Positions 52,059 through 62,312 of a DNA stretch of 64,000 nt are shown here, piece by piece. Where the stretch lies: contig NZ_JBINNY010000001.1 of assembly GCF_051297175.1 (NCBI RefSeq), positions 1 to 64,000 of the forward strand. The letters are read 5' to 3'. The position numbers and the translations under genes were made by a program. Source of the DNA: Dryocola sp051297175 (GTDB lineage: Bacteria; Pseudomonadota; Gammaproteobacteria; Enterobacterales; Enterobacteriaceae). Position 1 is the first letter of the stretch. Each line of letters starts with the position of its first letter. The notes under the pieces were generated by a model. That model was not told the DNA's origin, did no database searches, and saw only the letters and a list, made by a program, of their open reading frames with translations.

Positions 52059-52476
52059 GCCGGATGACGGCTTGCGCCTTATCCGACCTACTGAATGCGG
52101 CGTGGTGCGGTTTGTAGGATGGCGGCTTGCCCTTATCCGACCTACTAAAATGCGGGATTGTGCGGTTTGTCGGGTGGCGGCTTGCGCCTTATCCGACCTA
52201 CTAAAATGCGGGATTGAGCGGTTTGTCGGGTGGCGGCTTGCCCTTATCCGACCTACTAAAATGCGGGATTGTGCGGTTTGTCGGGTGGCGGCTTGCGCCT
52301 TATCCGACCTACTGAATGCGGCGTTGTGCGGTTTGTAGGATGGCGGCTTGCGCCTTATCCGACCTACTGAACGCGGTGTTGTGCGGTTTGTAGGGTGACG
52401 GCTTGCGCCTTATCCGACCTACTAAATGCGAAATTGTGCGGTTTGTAGGGTGGATAAGCGTTTAGCGCCATCCACC
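52059..52476 (+). repeat. Tandem array of seven REP units plus one variant
   Basis: Seven 32-33-bp REP units (gtcgggtggcggcttgcgcc, then ttatccgacctac) start at 52059, 52114, 52169, 52225, 52280, 52335 and 52390. A GGTGGATAAGCG-type unit at 52445 closes the row. All are in one orientation with a 55-56-bp period; the 22-bp spacers (around tgcgggattgtgcggttt) are also conserved. Units 2 and 4 lack one base (cttgccctt against cttgcgcctt). It fills the gltS-recG gap. Confidence 0.95.
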
Positions 52477-52492
52477 GAGTCCGCCAAAAAAA

Positions 52493-54574
52493 TTACGCGT
52501 TCGAATAGCGTTCCGTTTCGGGCATCCAGCGCTCAATCAGCGCGGTTGCCTGTTCCGGGTAGCGTTCATGGATATGACGGGCAAGCCTTTGAACTTCTGG
52601 GATCATCGCCTGATCGCGCAGTAAATCCGCCACTTTGAACTCGGCGCTCCCCGTCTGGCGAGTGCCGAGCAGCTCGCCCGGCCCGCGAATCTCCAAATCT
52701 TTTTGCGCGATGACGAAGCCGTCGTTGCTGTCCCGCAGCACCTGCAGCCTTAGCTGAGCCGTTTTGAACAGCGGGGATTTATAGAGCAGCACGCAGTGGG
52801 AAGCCACGGCACCACGGCCAACGCGGCCGCGCAGCTGGTGGAGCTGGGCAAGCCCGAGGCGTTCGGGGTTTTCGATAATCATCAGGCTGGCGTTGGGTAC
52901 GTCCACGCCCACTTCAATAACCGTGGTGGCGATCAGCAGATGAATATTGCCTTCTTTGAACGCCTGCATCACGGCCTGTTTTTCCTGCGGCTTCATGCGC
53001 CCATGCACCAGGCCAACGTTAAGGTCTGGCAGGGCAGCCTTTAACTCTTCCCATGTCACTTCCGCCGCCTGTGCTTCCAGCAATTCGGATTCTTCAATCA
53101 GCGTACAAACCCAGTAGGCCTGGCGTTTTTCCGTGGTGCAGGCGCTGCGCACGCGTTCGATAATCTCGTTACGGCGGGTGTCCGCAATGGCGACGGTTGT
53201 CACCGGCGTTCTGCCCGGCGGCAGTTCGTCAATGACCGAGGTATCCAGATCGGCATAGGCGGTCATCGCCAGGGTACGCGGGATCGGCGTTGCCGTCATA
53301 ATGAGCTGGTGGGGATGGAAGCCTTGAATCTGGCCCTTTTCCCACAGCGCCAGCCGCTGATGCACGCCAAAACGGTGCTGCTCATCGATGATCACCAGCG
53401 CAAGTCCGGCAAACTGCACCTGTTCCTGGAAAATGGCGTGCGTACCTACCACCATCGACACCTGGCCGCTGGCGATGGCATCCTGCTGCGCGATACGCGC
53501 CTTGCCCTTTTGCTTTCCGGCGAGCCAGCCCACTTCGATACCCAGCGGCGCAAACCACTGGCGGAAGTTGCTGGCGTGCTGCTCGGCGAGCAGTTCGGTT
53601 GGTGCCATCAGGCCAACCTGCTTGCCATGCGCAATGGCACGAAGCGCGGCAAGGGCGGCAACCAGCGTTTTACCGGAGCCAACGTCGCCCTGCACAAGGC
53701 GCATCATCGGCACGTCCAGCGCCATGTCGTGTTCAATTTCTGCAACGACTCGCTCCTGCGCACCGGTTGGCTTAAACGGCAGGGCGGCCAGCAGGCGATT
53801 TTTCAGCTCGTCATGATTGACCAGCGGCAGCGCGTGATAGCGTTGAGCACCGGCGCGCAGCGCCAGCATGCTCAGGTTATGCGCCAGTAATTCTTCGAGG
53901 ATTAAACGCTGCTGCGCCGGATGTTTACCCGTTTCGAGATCGGCCAGCTGCATGCTTGGCGGCGGGCGGTGCAGGGTACGCAGCGCTTCCGGCAGGCTCA
54001 TCATCCCCTGGCTTAACTCAGGCGGCAGCAGTTCGGTAATCGCGCAGGTATCGAGCAGCTCCAGCGCCTGATCGGTTAGCTTGCGCAGCGTGGCCTGGCG
54101 AATGCCTTCGGTTGTCGGGTAGACCGGGGTCAGCGTTTCCTGGAGTTCCGGCGTGCTGAGATCGCCCTGCACGCGATATTCCGGGTGAATCATCTCCGCG
54201 CCGTGCGTACCGCGTTTGGCTTCGCCGTAAGCAAGCACGCGCTTCCCCGTTGCGAGGCTGTTTTTCATCGCCGCGTTGAAGTTGAAAAAGCGCATCGTCA
54301 GGATACCGGTGCCGTCGGTTATCTGGCAGGTCATCATGCGGCGGCGGCCAAAGCTGATATTACAGTTCAGCACTTCCCCTTCCACCGTGGCATAAATCCC
54401 CGGCAGCAGGTCGTTAATAGGGTAGAGCTGGGTGCGGTCTTCATAGCGCAGCGGGAGGTGCAGCAGCAAATCTTGAATGGTGTGCAGGCCGATTTTGGCC
54501 AGCTTGCCGCTCTGGCTGGCGCCAACTCCGGCAAGCGTGCTTAGCGGTATGGCATCCAGCAAACGGCCTTTCAT
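52493..54574 (-). CDS. recG: ATP-dependent DNA helicase RecG
   Basis: 693 residues, the E. coli length. RecG reverses forks and processes R-loops and recombination intermediates. An N-terminal wedge/OB domain precedes the SF2 motor: Walker A GDVGSGKT, motif II IIDEQHRFG, motif III MTATPIPRT, motif VI QLRGRVGRG and the C-terminal TRG region. Its start is 3 bp from the trmH stop. Last gene of gmk-rpoZ-spoT-trmH-recG. Confidence 0.98.
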   Translation of the reverse strand: MKGRLLDAIPLSTLAGVGASQSGKLAKIGLHTIQDLLLHLPLRYEDRTQLYPINDLLPGIYATVEGEVLNCNISFGRRRMMTCQITDGTGILTMRFFNFNAAMKNSLATGKRVLAYGEAKRGTHGAEMIHPEYRVQGDLSTPELQETLTPVYPTTEGIRQATLRKLTDQALELLDTCAITELLPPELSQGMMSLPEALRTLHRPPPSMQLADLETGKHPAQQRLILEELLAHNLSMLALRAGAQRYHALPLVNHDELKNRLLAALPFKPTGAQERVVAEIEHDMALDVPMMRLVQGDVGSGKTLVAALAALRAIAHGKQVGLMAPTELLAEQHASNFRQWFAPLGIEVGWLAGKQKGKARIAQQDAIASGQVSMVVGTHAIFQEQVQFAGLALVIIDEQHRFGVHQRLALWEKGQIQGFHPHQLIMTATPIPRTLAMTAYADLDTSVIDELPPGRTPVTTVAIADTRRNEIIERVRSACTTEKRQAYWVCTLIEESELLEAQAAEVTWEELKAALPDLNVGLVHGRMKPQEKQAVMQAFKEGNIHLLIATTVIEVGVDVPNASLMIIENPERLGLAQLHQLRGRVGRGAVASHCVLLYKSPLFKTAQLRLQVLRDSNDGFVIAQKDLEIRGPGELLGTRQTGSAEFKVADLLRDQAMIPEVQRLARHIHERYPEQATALIERWMPETERYSNA

Positions 54575-54577
54575 GGC

Positions 54578-55267
54578 TTACTCCGCAGACTGCATGGTGG
54601 CCCACCATGCGGCGTCAGCTTCGATCTCACCTTGCTGATTCACATGGGGGTAGGGCAGGCCTTTACGGCGGGAAACCTTCGCCAGCACCGGATAGCCGCC
54701 TTCAAACAGCAGGCGCTGCTGTTCCGATTCCGGCAGGGTGCTGTTTTCGCGCTGGTACATGCCCGCGTTCTGCCGCTGGCGCTGGGCTTCATACAAAATG
54801 AGCGCGGAGGCGACCGAAACGTTGAGGGATTGCACCATCCCGATCATCGGAATAATGATGTCCTGGTCCGCAAGCGCTAACGCTTCTTCTGTGATGCCGG
54901 TTTTCTCCTGACCCATCAGAATGCAGGTCGGGCGCGTGTAATCAATTTCGCGAAAATCGACGGCTTTATCAGATAGATGAGTGGCAAGGATTTGCATGCC
55001 GCTGCTTTTTAGCTGCGATACGGCTTCGCCAATCGAGCGGTGGGTTTTTACTTCAACCCAAGAATTGCTGCCCGCGGCAGAAGAGGCCATGGTGCGCATG
55101 CGGTTGCCCGGCCACACGGCGTGGACTTCATGCACGCCCACCGCGTCTGCGGTGCGAATAATCGCCGAGACGTTATGGGGCTTGTGAACCTGCTCCATGC
55201 AGACGGTCAGATCGGGCTGGCGCCTGGCGAGCATTTCGCAGATACGCGCATAACGTTGTGGATTCAT
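54578..55267 (-). CDS. trmH: tRNA (Gm18) 2'-O-methyltransferase TrmH (SpoU)
   Basis: 229 residues, as in E. coli. SPOUT-knot motifs NVSAIIRTADAVG, ILMGQEKTGI and SLNVSVASALILYE form the AdoMet-binding trefoil knot. It methylates G18 in the D-loop of certain tRNAs. Four bp after spoT. Confidence 0.97.
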   Translation of the reverse strand: MNPQRYARICEMLARRQPDLTVCMEQVHKPHNVSAIIRTADAVGVHEVHAVWPGNRMRTMASSAAGSNSWVEVKTHRSIGEAVSQLKSSGMQILATHLSDKAVDFREIDYTRPTCILMGQEKTGITEEALALADQDIIIPMIGMVQSLNVSVASALILYEAQRQRQNAGMYQRENSTLPESEQQRLLFEGGYPVLAKVSRRKGLPYPHVNQQGEIEADAAWWATMQSAE

Positions 55268-55271
55268 AACA

Positions 55272-57383
55272 CTAGTTTCTGTTGCGGGTGACTTTAATCA
55301 CGTCCGGCATCACGCGGATTTTACGCATGATATTCGCCAGATGGATACGGTCGCGGGCGGTCAGACGAATGAACGCACTGTAGACACGGCCATCTTTTTC
55401 TTCGGTATTCAGACTTTGAATGTTCGAACCCGCGTTATTCAGCGCTGCCGTGAGGTTAGCCAGAGCTCCCTGGTGGTTGAACATGTCCACCTTGATCTCG
55501 GTGATGAACTCTTGTTCCGCCTCTTTGTCCCACTCCACCGCCATGAACTTCTCTGGCTCTTTCTGGTAGCCGCGGATATTTCGACATGACTCGTGGTGGA
55601 TAACCAGCCCTTTACCGGGGCTGACATGGGCGACGATCGGGTCGCCGGGAATTGGACGACAGCACTTCGCGAAGGTAATCAGAACGCCATCCGCGCCTTT
55701 GATAGGCAGGTGGCTGTGCGGCAATGTGTTTGCCTGAAGCGCGACCTGGGATTCGCCCTGCAGGTTCTTCGCCACGACGACGCTCATCGCGTTGCCCAAA
55801 CCGATTTCCGCCAGTAAATCATCAAGCGAGGCGAGCTTCATGCGCTCAAGCTCACGCTGAATATTTTCGGGAGGCACTTCGGCCAACTTGCGGCTGCCGC
55901 CTAAGGCATGGTTCAGCAATCGACGGCCCAGGCTTACGGAGTCATCTCGTTTGAGGTTCTTCAGCATCTGGCGAATTTTGGCGCGCGCTTTGGAGCTGAC
56001 GACAAAGTTCAGCCACGCGGCGTTCGGGCGAGCGCCCGGTGCGGTAATAATTTCAATGGTCTGGCCGCTGCTAAGCGACTGAGACAGCGGATAGGGCTGC
56101 CTGTCGACGCGGGCACCCACGCAGGCGTGGCCGATATCGGTGTGCACCGCGTAGGCGAAGTCCACCGGCGTGGCACCTGCCGGAAGCTCGACAATGCGCC
56201 CTTCCGGGGTGAAAACGTAAATCTCATCTGGGAACAGATCGGATTTTACGCTCTCGATGAATTCAAATGAGCTACCCGCGCTCTGCTGCAGTTCCAGCAG
56301 GCTTTGCATCCAGCGCTGGGCGCGGATTTGCGCGGTGGTGCTGCTCTCACCCTGCTCTTTGTAAGCCCAGTGAGCGGCAACCCCCATCTCGGCCATCTGG
56401 TCCATATCTTCGGTACGGATTTGCACTTCAACGGGCACGCCGTGCGGGCCAATCATTGAGGTGTGCAGGGACTGATATCCGTTCGCCTTTGGAATGGCTA
56501 TATAGTCCTTAACCCGCCCAGGACGCGGCTTGTAGAGGCTATGCATCTGCCCAAGTACGCGATAACAGGTATCCATGTCATGCACGATTACGCGGAATGC
56601 GTAGATGTCCATGATCGAATGGAAACGCTGCTCTTTGAGCGTCATTTTGCAGTAGATGGAGTAAAGGTGTTTTTCGCGACCGCTGACGCGGCATGGGATG
56701 CCCGCTTCCTGCAAACGCCCGTCGATTTCAGAGAGGATTTTTTGAATCATCTCTTTGCGGTTACCACGTGCCGCTTTCACCACTTCTTTAATGACGCGGT
56801 AACGGTTCGGGTAAAGCGCTTCAAAGCCCAACTCTTCCAGCTCGGTTTTCAGGTGATGAATACCCAGACGGTGAGCCAGTGGACTATAGATTTCGAGGGT
56901 TTCGCGGGCGATACGGCGACGTTTGTCCGGACGCAGCGACCCGAGAGTACGCATGTTGTGCGTACGGTCGGCAAGTTTGATCAGAATGACGCGGATATCC
57001 TGCACCATCGCCATGATCATTTTGCGGAAGTTTTCGGCCTGCGCCTCTTTCTTATCGCGGAACTTCAGTTTGTCTAGCTTAGAAACCCCCTCCACCAGCT
57101 CGGCAACGCTTTTGCCAAATAGCTGTTCCATATCCTGGTATGTGGCAGGGGTGTCTTCGATCACGTCATGCAGTAACGCCGCCATCAGCGTTTCATAGTC
57201 GAGTTTCATCTCGGCCAGAATGCAGGCAACCGCTACGGGATGGGTGATGTAGGGTTCACCGCTTGAACGTGCTTGTCCCTCGTGAGCATCACGTGCGACA
57301 AGGTATGCTTGCCGGAGGCGCTTAATCTGCTCCTCGGGCAAGTATTGTTGAATCAGCTGATTCAGGCTTTCAAACAGATACAA
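55272..57383 (-). CDS. spoT: (p)ppGpp hydrolase/synthetase SpoT
   Basis: 703 residues (E. coli 702). An N-terminal HD hydrolase domain with H72-D73 and E76-D77 in LHDVIEDT, a synthetase domain (about 190-340), a TGS domain around IYVFTPEGRIVELPAGATPVDFAYAVHTD, a zinc-finger-like block FAKCCRPIPGD and a C-terminal ACT domain. It balances alarmone levels in response to carbon, fatty-acid and other stresses. 19 bp after rpoZ. Confidence 0.98.
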   Translation of the reverse strand: MYLFESLNQLIQQYLPEEQIKRLRQAYLVARDAHEGQARSSGEPYITHPVAVACILAEMKLDYETLMAALLHDVIEDTPATYQDMEQLFGKSVAELVEGVSKLDKLKFRDKKEAQAENFRKMIMAMVQDIRVILIKLADRTHNMRTLGSLRPDKRRRIARETLEIYSPLAHRLGIHHLKTELEELGFEALYPNRYRVIKEVVKAARGNRKEMIQKILSEIDGRLQEAGIPCRVSGREKHLYSIYCKMTLKEQRFHSIMDIYAFRVIVHDMDTCYRVLGQMHSLYKPRPGRVKDYIAIPKANGYQSLHTSMIGPHGVPVEVQIRTEDMDQMAEMGVAAHWAYKEQGESSTTAQIRAQRWMQSLLELQQSAGSSFEFIESVKSDLFPDEIYVFTPEGRIVELPAGATPVDFAYAVHTDIGHACVGARVDRQPYPLSQSLSSGQTIEIITAPGARPNAAWLNFVVSSKARAKIRQMLKNLKRDDSVSLGRRLLNHALGGSRKLAEVPPENIQRELERMKLASLDDLLAEIGLGNAMSVVVAKNLQGESQVALQANTLPHSHLPIKGADGVLITFAKCCRPIPGDPIVAHVSPGKGLVIHHESCRNIRGYQKEPEKFMAVEWDKEAEQEFITEIKVDMFNHQGALANLTAALNNAGSNIQSLNTEEKDGRVYSAFIRLTARDRIHLANIMRKIRVMPDVIKVTRNRN

Positions 57384-57402
57384 GGGCTACCCGCAGGCTA
57401 AA

Positions 57403-57678
57403 TTAACGACGACCTTCAGCAATAGCGGTAACGGCCTGCAGTTCTGCGGCTTCCTGCTCTTGCTGCTCCTGGCGATCACGAACATCGAGAATCTGGTTGG
57501 TGATCAACCCTTCTTCGATTTCGCGCAGTGCGATAACGGTCGTTTTATCGTTTTCTTCTGGTACCAGCGGATCTTTACCACCAGTTTGCATCTGACGAGC
57601 GCGACGAGCGGCTACCAGCACCAGGTCAAAACGGTTACCAATTTTCTCTACAGCGTCCTGAACGGTTACGCGTGCCAT
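57403..57678 (-). CDS. rpoZ: RNA polymerase omega subunit
   Basis: The 91 residues equal E. coli omega. MARVTVQDAVEKIGNRFDLVLVAARRARQMQ and the conserved ALREIEEGLI are visible. Omega aids assembly of beta' and forms part of ppGpp site 1, functionally matched with the next gene, spoT. Confidence 0.98.
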   Translation of the reverse strand: MARVTVQDAVEKIGNRFDLVLVAARRARQMQTGGKDPLVPEENDKTTVIALREIEEGLITNQILDVRDRQEQQEQEAAELQAVTAIAEGRR

Positions 57679-57731
57679 ATTTTAAAGCTCCACAGATGAA
57701 GAAATGACTGGGCATGATACTGAAACTGGGC

Positions 57732-58359
<628 letters not shown>

Positions 58360-58610
58360 TCTAACTTATTCGGTAAGGATAAAAGAAGAGCATCTACCGG
58401 CCTATTATACACGGCGGCAAGACGGCACGGTGAATTTGTCATACCGCCATCACGCTTTTCTCTGGTTTTGCGTAGCGCTTTCCAACTTATCCGAACGGTT
58501 TCTGCAACAACTCCAATTTCTCTGGAAATGTCTCGCAGGGATTTTAATCCGTTATCGCAGCGGTCGCGTTGTCGCGATATACCTCTTTTCAGTCTGACAG
58601 GGAGGTAGCT

Positions 58611-60299
58611 ATGAGCAGGTTAATAAAGCTGATTTTGTTATTGAACATTCTGGCTGGAGCCGCCTCGGCCTCCTGCCCCGTCTGGTCGCCGTTACAGGCA
58701 GAACAGGAGATGGATAAGTTGAAAAGCCAGCTTAATCGGTGGGACGATGCCTACTATCGTGAGGGACAAAGCCAAACCAGCGATGCGGTTTACGACAATC
58801 TTCGTGCGCGGTTAAACGAATGGCAGCGCTGTTTTCACCCATCAGCCCCGTCGTTGCAGCCCACTCTTTCAACGCAGGGTAAGACTTATCATCCCGTTGC
58901 GCATACCGGTGTCAAAAAACTTGCGGATAGCGTGGCGGTGTCCCATTGGATTGAAGGCAAATCTGATTTATGGGTACAGCCTAAGGTAGATGGGGTTGCC
59001 GTCACGCTGGTGTACCGGCACGGCAAGCTTGTAAAGCTTCTCAGTCGCGGCGACGGGCAAAAAGGCGAGGACTGGACGGCAAAAGCCGCCATGATTGATG
59101 CGATACCCAAAAAGCTTTCCGGCCTGCCTGGAGAGAGCATATTGCAGGGGGAGCTATTCCTGAAGCGCCAGCAGCATATACAGAAAACCATGGGCGGCAT
59201 TAACGCCCGCAGCAAAGTCGCGGGTTTCATGATGCGGCAGGCAAGCTCCGAATCGCTGAACAGCCTTGGCCTCTTCATTTGGGCCTGGCCTGACGGCCCG
59301 GCAGATCTCAGGCAAAAGTTAGACGTTCTCGCTCAGGCCGGGTTGCCGTTCGCCAAAGCATGGTCAAAGCCTGTCGAGTCGCTAAGCGAGATCTCTTCTC
59401 TGCGCAACGAATGGTTTACCTCGCCTTTGCCGTTTGTGACGGACGGTATCGTTATCCGCCAGGGCCATGAGCCTGCCGGGAAGTTTTGGCAGCCGGGGCA
59501 GGCAAACTGGCTTGCTGCCTGGAAATACCCTCCTGCGCAACGGTTTACGGACGTAAAAGGTATTCGCTTTAATATTGGGCGCACCGGCAAGGTTGCCGTG
59601 GTGCTGGATTTGGAGCCTATGCAGCTCGACGATAAGCAGGTTAAGCGGGTCAATATCGGTTCGGTAAAACGCTGGCAGGAGCTTGATATTGCTCCCGGCG
59701 ATCGGGTTATGGTGAGTCTGGCAGGTCAGGGCATTCCACGAGTCGATGAAGTTGTATGGCGCGTCGGCCTGCGAGATAAACCGCAGCCGCCGACGCAGAT
59801 AAGCGCCTCGCCTCTAAGCTGCCTTTACGCCGCCGCAAAGTGCCGCGAGCAGTTCTACGCAAAGCTTGCATGGCTAAGCACGCCCGCGGTGTTAGACATC
59901 AAAGGCGTCAGCAGGAGCACGTGGCAGAAACTCAATCAGTCCACGCACCTGGAACATATCTTTTCCTGGCTGTTGCTGAGCCAGGAAGCCTTAAAGCAGC
60001 CAGACGGCTTTTCCGCCAGCAAAGCCGAGCAAATCTGGCATCAGTTCTCTTTAGCTCGCCAGATGCCCTTTCGTCGCTGGCTGATAGCCTTTGGCCTCCC
60101 GTTGCCGAGACCTGCGATGAACTTACTTGCCGATACCCACTGGCGTCAGCTAGTCGAACGCAATGAACTTGGTTGGCAGGAGCTGCCCGGCGTGGGGGCC
60201 GTCCGGGCAAAGAAGCTGGTGGAGTTTGTTAATTATCCGCAGATAGGCCAACTGGCGGCTTTTCTGGCACAGCAGGGAATAAAGGGCTTTGCCGATTAA
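58611..60299 (+). CDS. ligB: NAD-dependent DNA ligase LigB
   Basis: 562 residues (E. coli LigB about 560). The adenylated Lys125 is in WVQPKVDGVAV; an OB fold (RVNIGSVKRWQELDIAPGDRVMVSLAGQGIPR) and a helix-hairpin-helix tail (ELPGVGAVRAKKLVEF) follow. It lacks the zinc finger and BRCT domain of LigA. Unexpectedly for a DNA enzyme, it begins with a signal-peptide-like stretch, MSRLIKLILLLNILAGAASAS, as does the E. coli protein. The ATG has GGAGGTAG upstream. Convergent with yicG, stops overlapping by 4 bp. Confidence 0.95.
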   Translation: MSRLIKLILLLNILAGAASASCPVWSPLQAEQEMDKLKSQLNRWDDAYYREGQSQTSDAVYDNLRARLNEWQRCFHPSAPSLQPTLSTQGKTYHPVAHTGVKKLADSVAVSHWIEGKSDLWVQPKVDGVAVTLVYRHGKLVKLLSRGDGQKGEDWTAKAAMIDAIPKKLSGLPGESILQGELFLKRQQHIQKTMGGINARSKVAGFMMRQASSESLNSLGLFIWAWPDGPADLRQKLDVLAQAGLPFAKAWSKPVESLSEISSLRNEWFTSPLPFVTDGIVIRQGHEPAGKFWQPGQANWLAAWKYPPAQRFTDVKGIRFNIGRTGKVAVVLDLEPMQLDDKQVKRVNIGSVKRWQELDIAPGDRVMVSLAGQGIPRVDEVVWRVGLRDKPQPPTQISASPLSCLYAAAKCREQFYAKLAWLSTPAVLDIKGVSRSTWQKLNQSTHLEHIFSWLLLSQEALKQPDGFSASKAEQIWHQFSLARQMPFRRWLIAFGLPLPRPAMNLLADTHWRQLVERNELGWQELPGVGAVRAKKLVEFVNYPQIGQLAAFLAQQGIKGFAD

Positions 60300-60913
60300 T
60301 GTTCGCTGTGCTTGTAGTGAAAGACCGGTAAGCCAAGCCGCAGGCGCAGTGCCAGTAAACGCGTGGTGAAACCGAAAATCAGCGTGGCGATGACGACGAC
60401 ATCGTGGCTCGATACATAGTGTTGCAGCACGATGTAAAGGACGGCAGAGGCGAACGAAATGCCGGCATACAGTTCTTTCTGGAATACCAGCGGAATGCGC
60501 TTGCAGAACATGTCACGCAGCACGCCGCCGAACACGCCGGTCACCACGGCGGCAATAATGGCGATAATTGGGCCTTCACCCATATCCAGGGCAATTTGTG
60601 CGCCGATGATGGAAAACACCACCAGGCCAAGGGCGTCCAAAACAAGGAACAGGCGGCGAAGATGAGGCATCACCGGAGCCATGATAGTTGTGAGCACGGC
60701 GGCTATGGCAACAATCACCACGTATTCAGGATGCTTTACCCAACCCAGCGGATAATGTCCAAGCAGAATGTCACGCACCGATCCTCCGCCAAGAGCGGTA
60801 GCTGTTGCGATGATAATAACGCCAAAGGTATCCATGCGGCGGCGTCCGGCAGCCAGCGCGCCGGTCATTGCCTCGGCGGTTATACCGATGAGATAGAGAA
60901 TATGTAGCAGCAT
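60296..60913 (-). CDS. yicG: YicG, UPF0126/TRIC-like membrane protein
   Basis: 205 residues, as in E. coli YicG. Two repeats of three membrane helices each carry the family motif: GGGSVRDILLGHYPLGW and GVFGGVLRDMFCKRIPLVF. Bacterial TRIC-like proteins form trimeric cation channels; for YicG a role in glycine uptake has been proposed. The ATG with GGGGG six bases upstream is preferred over a GTG 6 bp earlier. Confidence 0.93.
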   Translation of the reverse strand: MLLHILYLIGITAEAMTGALAAGRRRMDTFGVIIIATATALGGGSVRDILLGHYPLGWVKHPEYVVIVAIAAVLTTIMAPVMPHLRRLFLVLDALGLVVFSIIGAQIALDMGEGPIIAIIAAVVTGVFGGVLRDMFCKRIPLVFQKELYAGISFASAVLYIVLQHYVSSHDVVVIATLIFGFTTRLLALRLRLGLPVFHYKHSEH

Positions 60914-61121
60914 GAACACCCCCTGTAAGAACGCGAAGAGGGTAACGTTTCGTGCGCTGGGCCACCATTGAGATTTTCTAAGTTGAAGTGTTTTGGATTA
61001 GTTTTGATAATGAATTTACTGGATTTTCTCCTTATTTTAAGGCGATTTTATAAAGTTTTATGTTTTATAAGGATAAGTTTAACTATCGAGTTAGAAAGAA
61101 GTCATAACGATAAATACCGCA

Positions 61122-61272
61122 ATGATTATGCCAGGTCAGGCAAAAGGGTACGGTGCGGGCATCGCCATAGAAACACTTCGCGGTGAATTGGGGCGTTCAG
61201 AGCGCGCGGTAGGCGATCCAGCTTGAGAAAATGGGGATGGTTACGGCGGAACAGCTTATCGGCTACAGCTGA
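61122..61272 (+). pseudogene. Possible short gene remnant between yicG and yicC
   Basis: In the 412-bp gap, one frame reads YGAGIAIETLRGELGRSERA and VGD then stops. A shift of one base continues as QLEKMGMVTAEQLIGYS and a stop. Together they look like the C-terminal end of a helix-turn-helix-type protein broken by a frameshift. The 120 bp before it are AT-rich and hold no clear gene. I cannot name a family, and the match to a real gene is unproven. Confidence 0.25.
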
Positions 61273-61283
61273 ATTTGAGCATT

Positions 61284-61306
61284 AAAAAGCCCGCAAACAG
61301 CGGGCC
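61284..61306 (-). terminator. Terminator of yicC
   Basis: On the yicC strand gcccgc-tgttt-gcgggc followed by TTTTTAAT, 19 bp after the yicC stop. Confidence 0.88.
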
Positions 61307-61325
61307 ATAATCAGCTAAGCGGAGA

Positions 61326-62189
61326 TTATTCGATGTTCTGGATTTGCTCGCGCATTTGCTCGATTAGCACCTTCAGCTCAATGGCCGAATTGGTAACATC
61401 GGAATTAATAGACTTAGATGCCAGGGTATTCGACTCGCGGTTGAACTCCTGCATCATGAAGTCGAGGCGACGGCCGACGGCCTCTTTTTTCTTCAGGATG
61501 TTGTAGGTCTCTTTGACGTGCGCTTCCAGGCGATCCAGCTCTTCGGCAACATCGATGCGCTGAACCATCAGCACCAGCTCCTGTTCGAGACGCGTGTTCT
61601 CTAGCTGAACCTGCGCTTCTTCAAGCTTACTGACCAGGCGCTCACGCTGCCATTTGACCACTTCAGGCATCTGCGCGCGCACCTTAACGACTTCAGCGTT
61701 CACGCCTTCGAGACGCTGCTCGATCATCGCTTTCAGCGCCTGGCCTTCGGTCTCACGGGCAACGATGAAGTCGTCCAGCGCGCCGTCCAGCGCGGCGAGA
61801 ATTTCAGCGGCGATGGCATCCAGATCCTGCTCCTGAGCGGACATCACGCCCGGCCAGCGTAAAATGTCTACCGGATTAATTTCGCCTTCGTCGCTTTGCA
61901 TTTTCACCCAGTTTGCGGCTTCAACCAGCTGCTTCGCCAGCTTTTCGTTAAGCATCAGGGAGCTTTGCGCGCGTGCATCAGGTTCGAAACGCAGGTTACA
62001 TTCGATTTTGCCGCGCGTTAAGCGAGTGCGGATGCGTTCGCGCGCCACGGGCTCGAGGCTACGGAACTGTTCCGGCATGCGAATATAAGTTTCGAGATAA
62101 CGTTGGTTTACCGAACGTAACTCCCAGGAGGCGCTGCCCCATTCGCCTTTAACTTCACGCCGGGCATAGGCGGTCATGCTGCGGATCAT
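61326..62189 (-). CDS. yicC: YicC-family endoribonuclease
   Basis: The 287 residues equal E. coli YicC. An N-terminal YicC domain (MIRSMTAYARREVKGEWG) and a C-terminal DUF1732 (KKEAVGRRLDFMMQEFNRESNTLASKS, C-terminus EQMREQIQNIE) are present. Recent work on E. coli YicC shows RNase activity, including on the small RNA RyhB. Divergent from rph across about 120 bp. Confidence 0.95.
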   Translation of the reverse strand: MIRSMTAYARREVKGEWGSASWELRSVNQRYLETYIRMPEQFRSLEPVARERIRTRLTRGKIECNLRFEPDARAQSSLMLNEKLAKQLVEAANWVKMQSDEGEINPVDILRWPGVMSAQEQDLDAIAAEILAALDGALDDFIVARETEGQALKAMIEQRLEGVNAEVVKVRAQMPEVVKWQRERLVSKLEEAQVQLENTRLEQELVLMVQRIDVAEELDRLEAHVKETYNILKKKEAVGRRLDFMMQEFNRESNTLASKSINSDVTNSAIELKVLIEQMREQIQNIE

Positions 62190-62312
62190 AAATCGGTACC
62201 GTATTCTGCAAATGATGGGGGGATTATAGCCATGCCTGGCCGGGCAGGATAGGAATAAGCTCGTGAAGTCCGTATAATGCGCGCCACATTCGTTTTAGCC
62301 GGAGATAAGCCC

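Noticed and set aside
52057..52338. A repetitive peptide frame, and possible CRISPR array, in the 55-bp repeats
   Set aside because: The frame only translates REP DNA. Spacers are nearly identical to each other and repeats are palindromic REP units, so it is not CRISPR.
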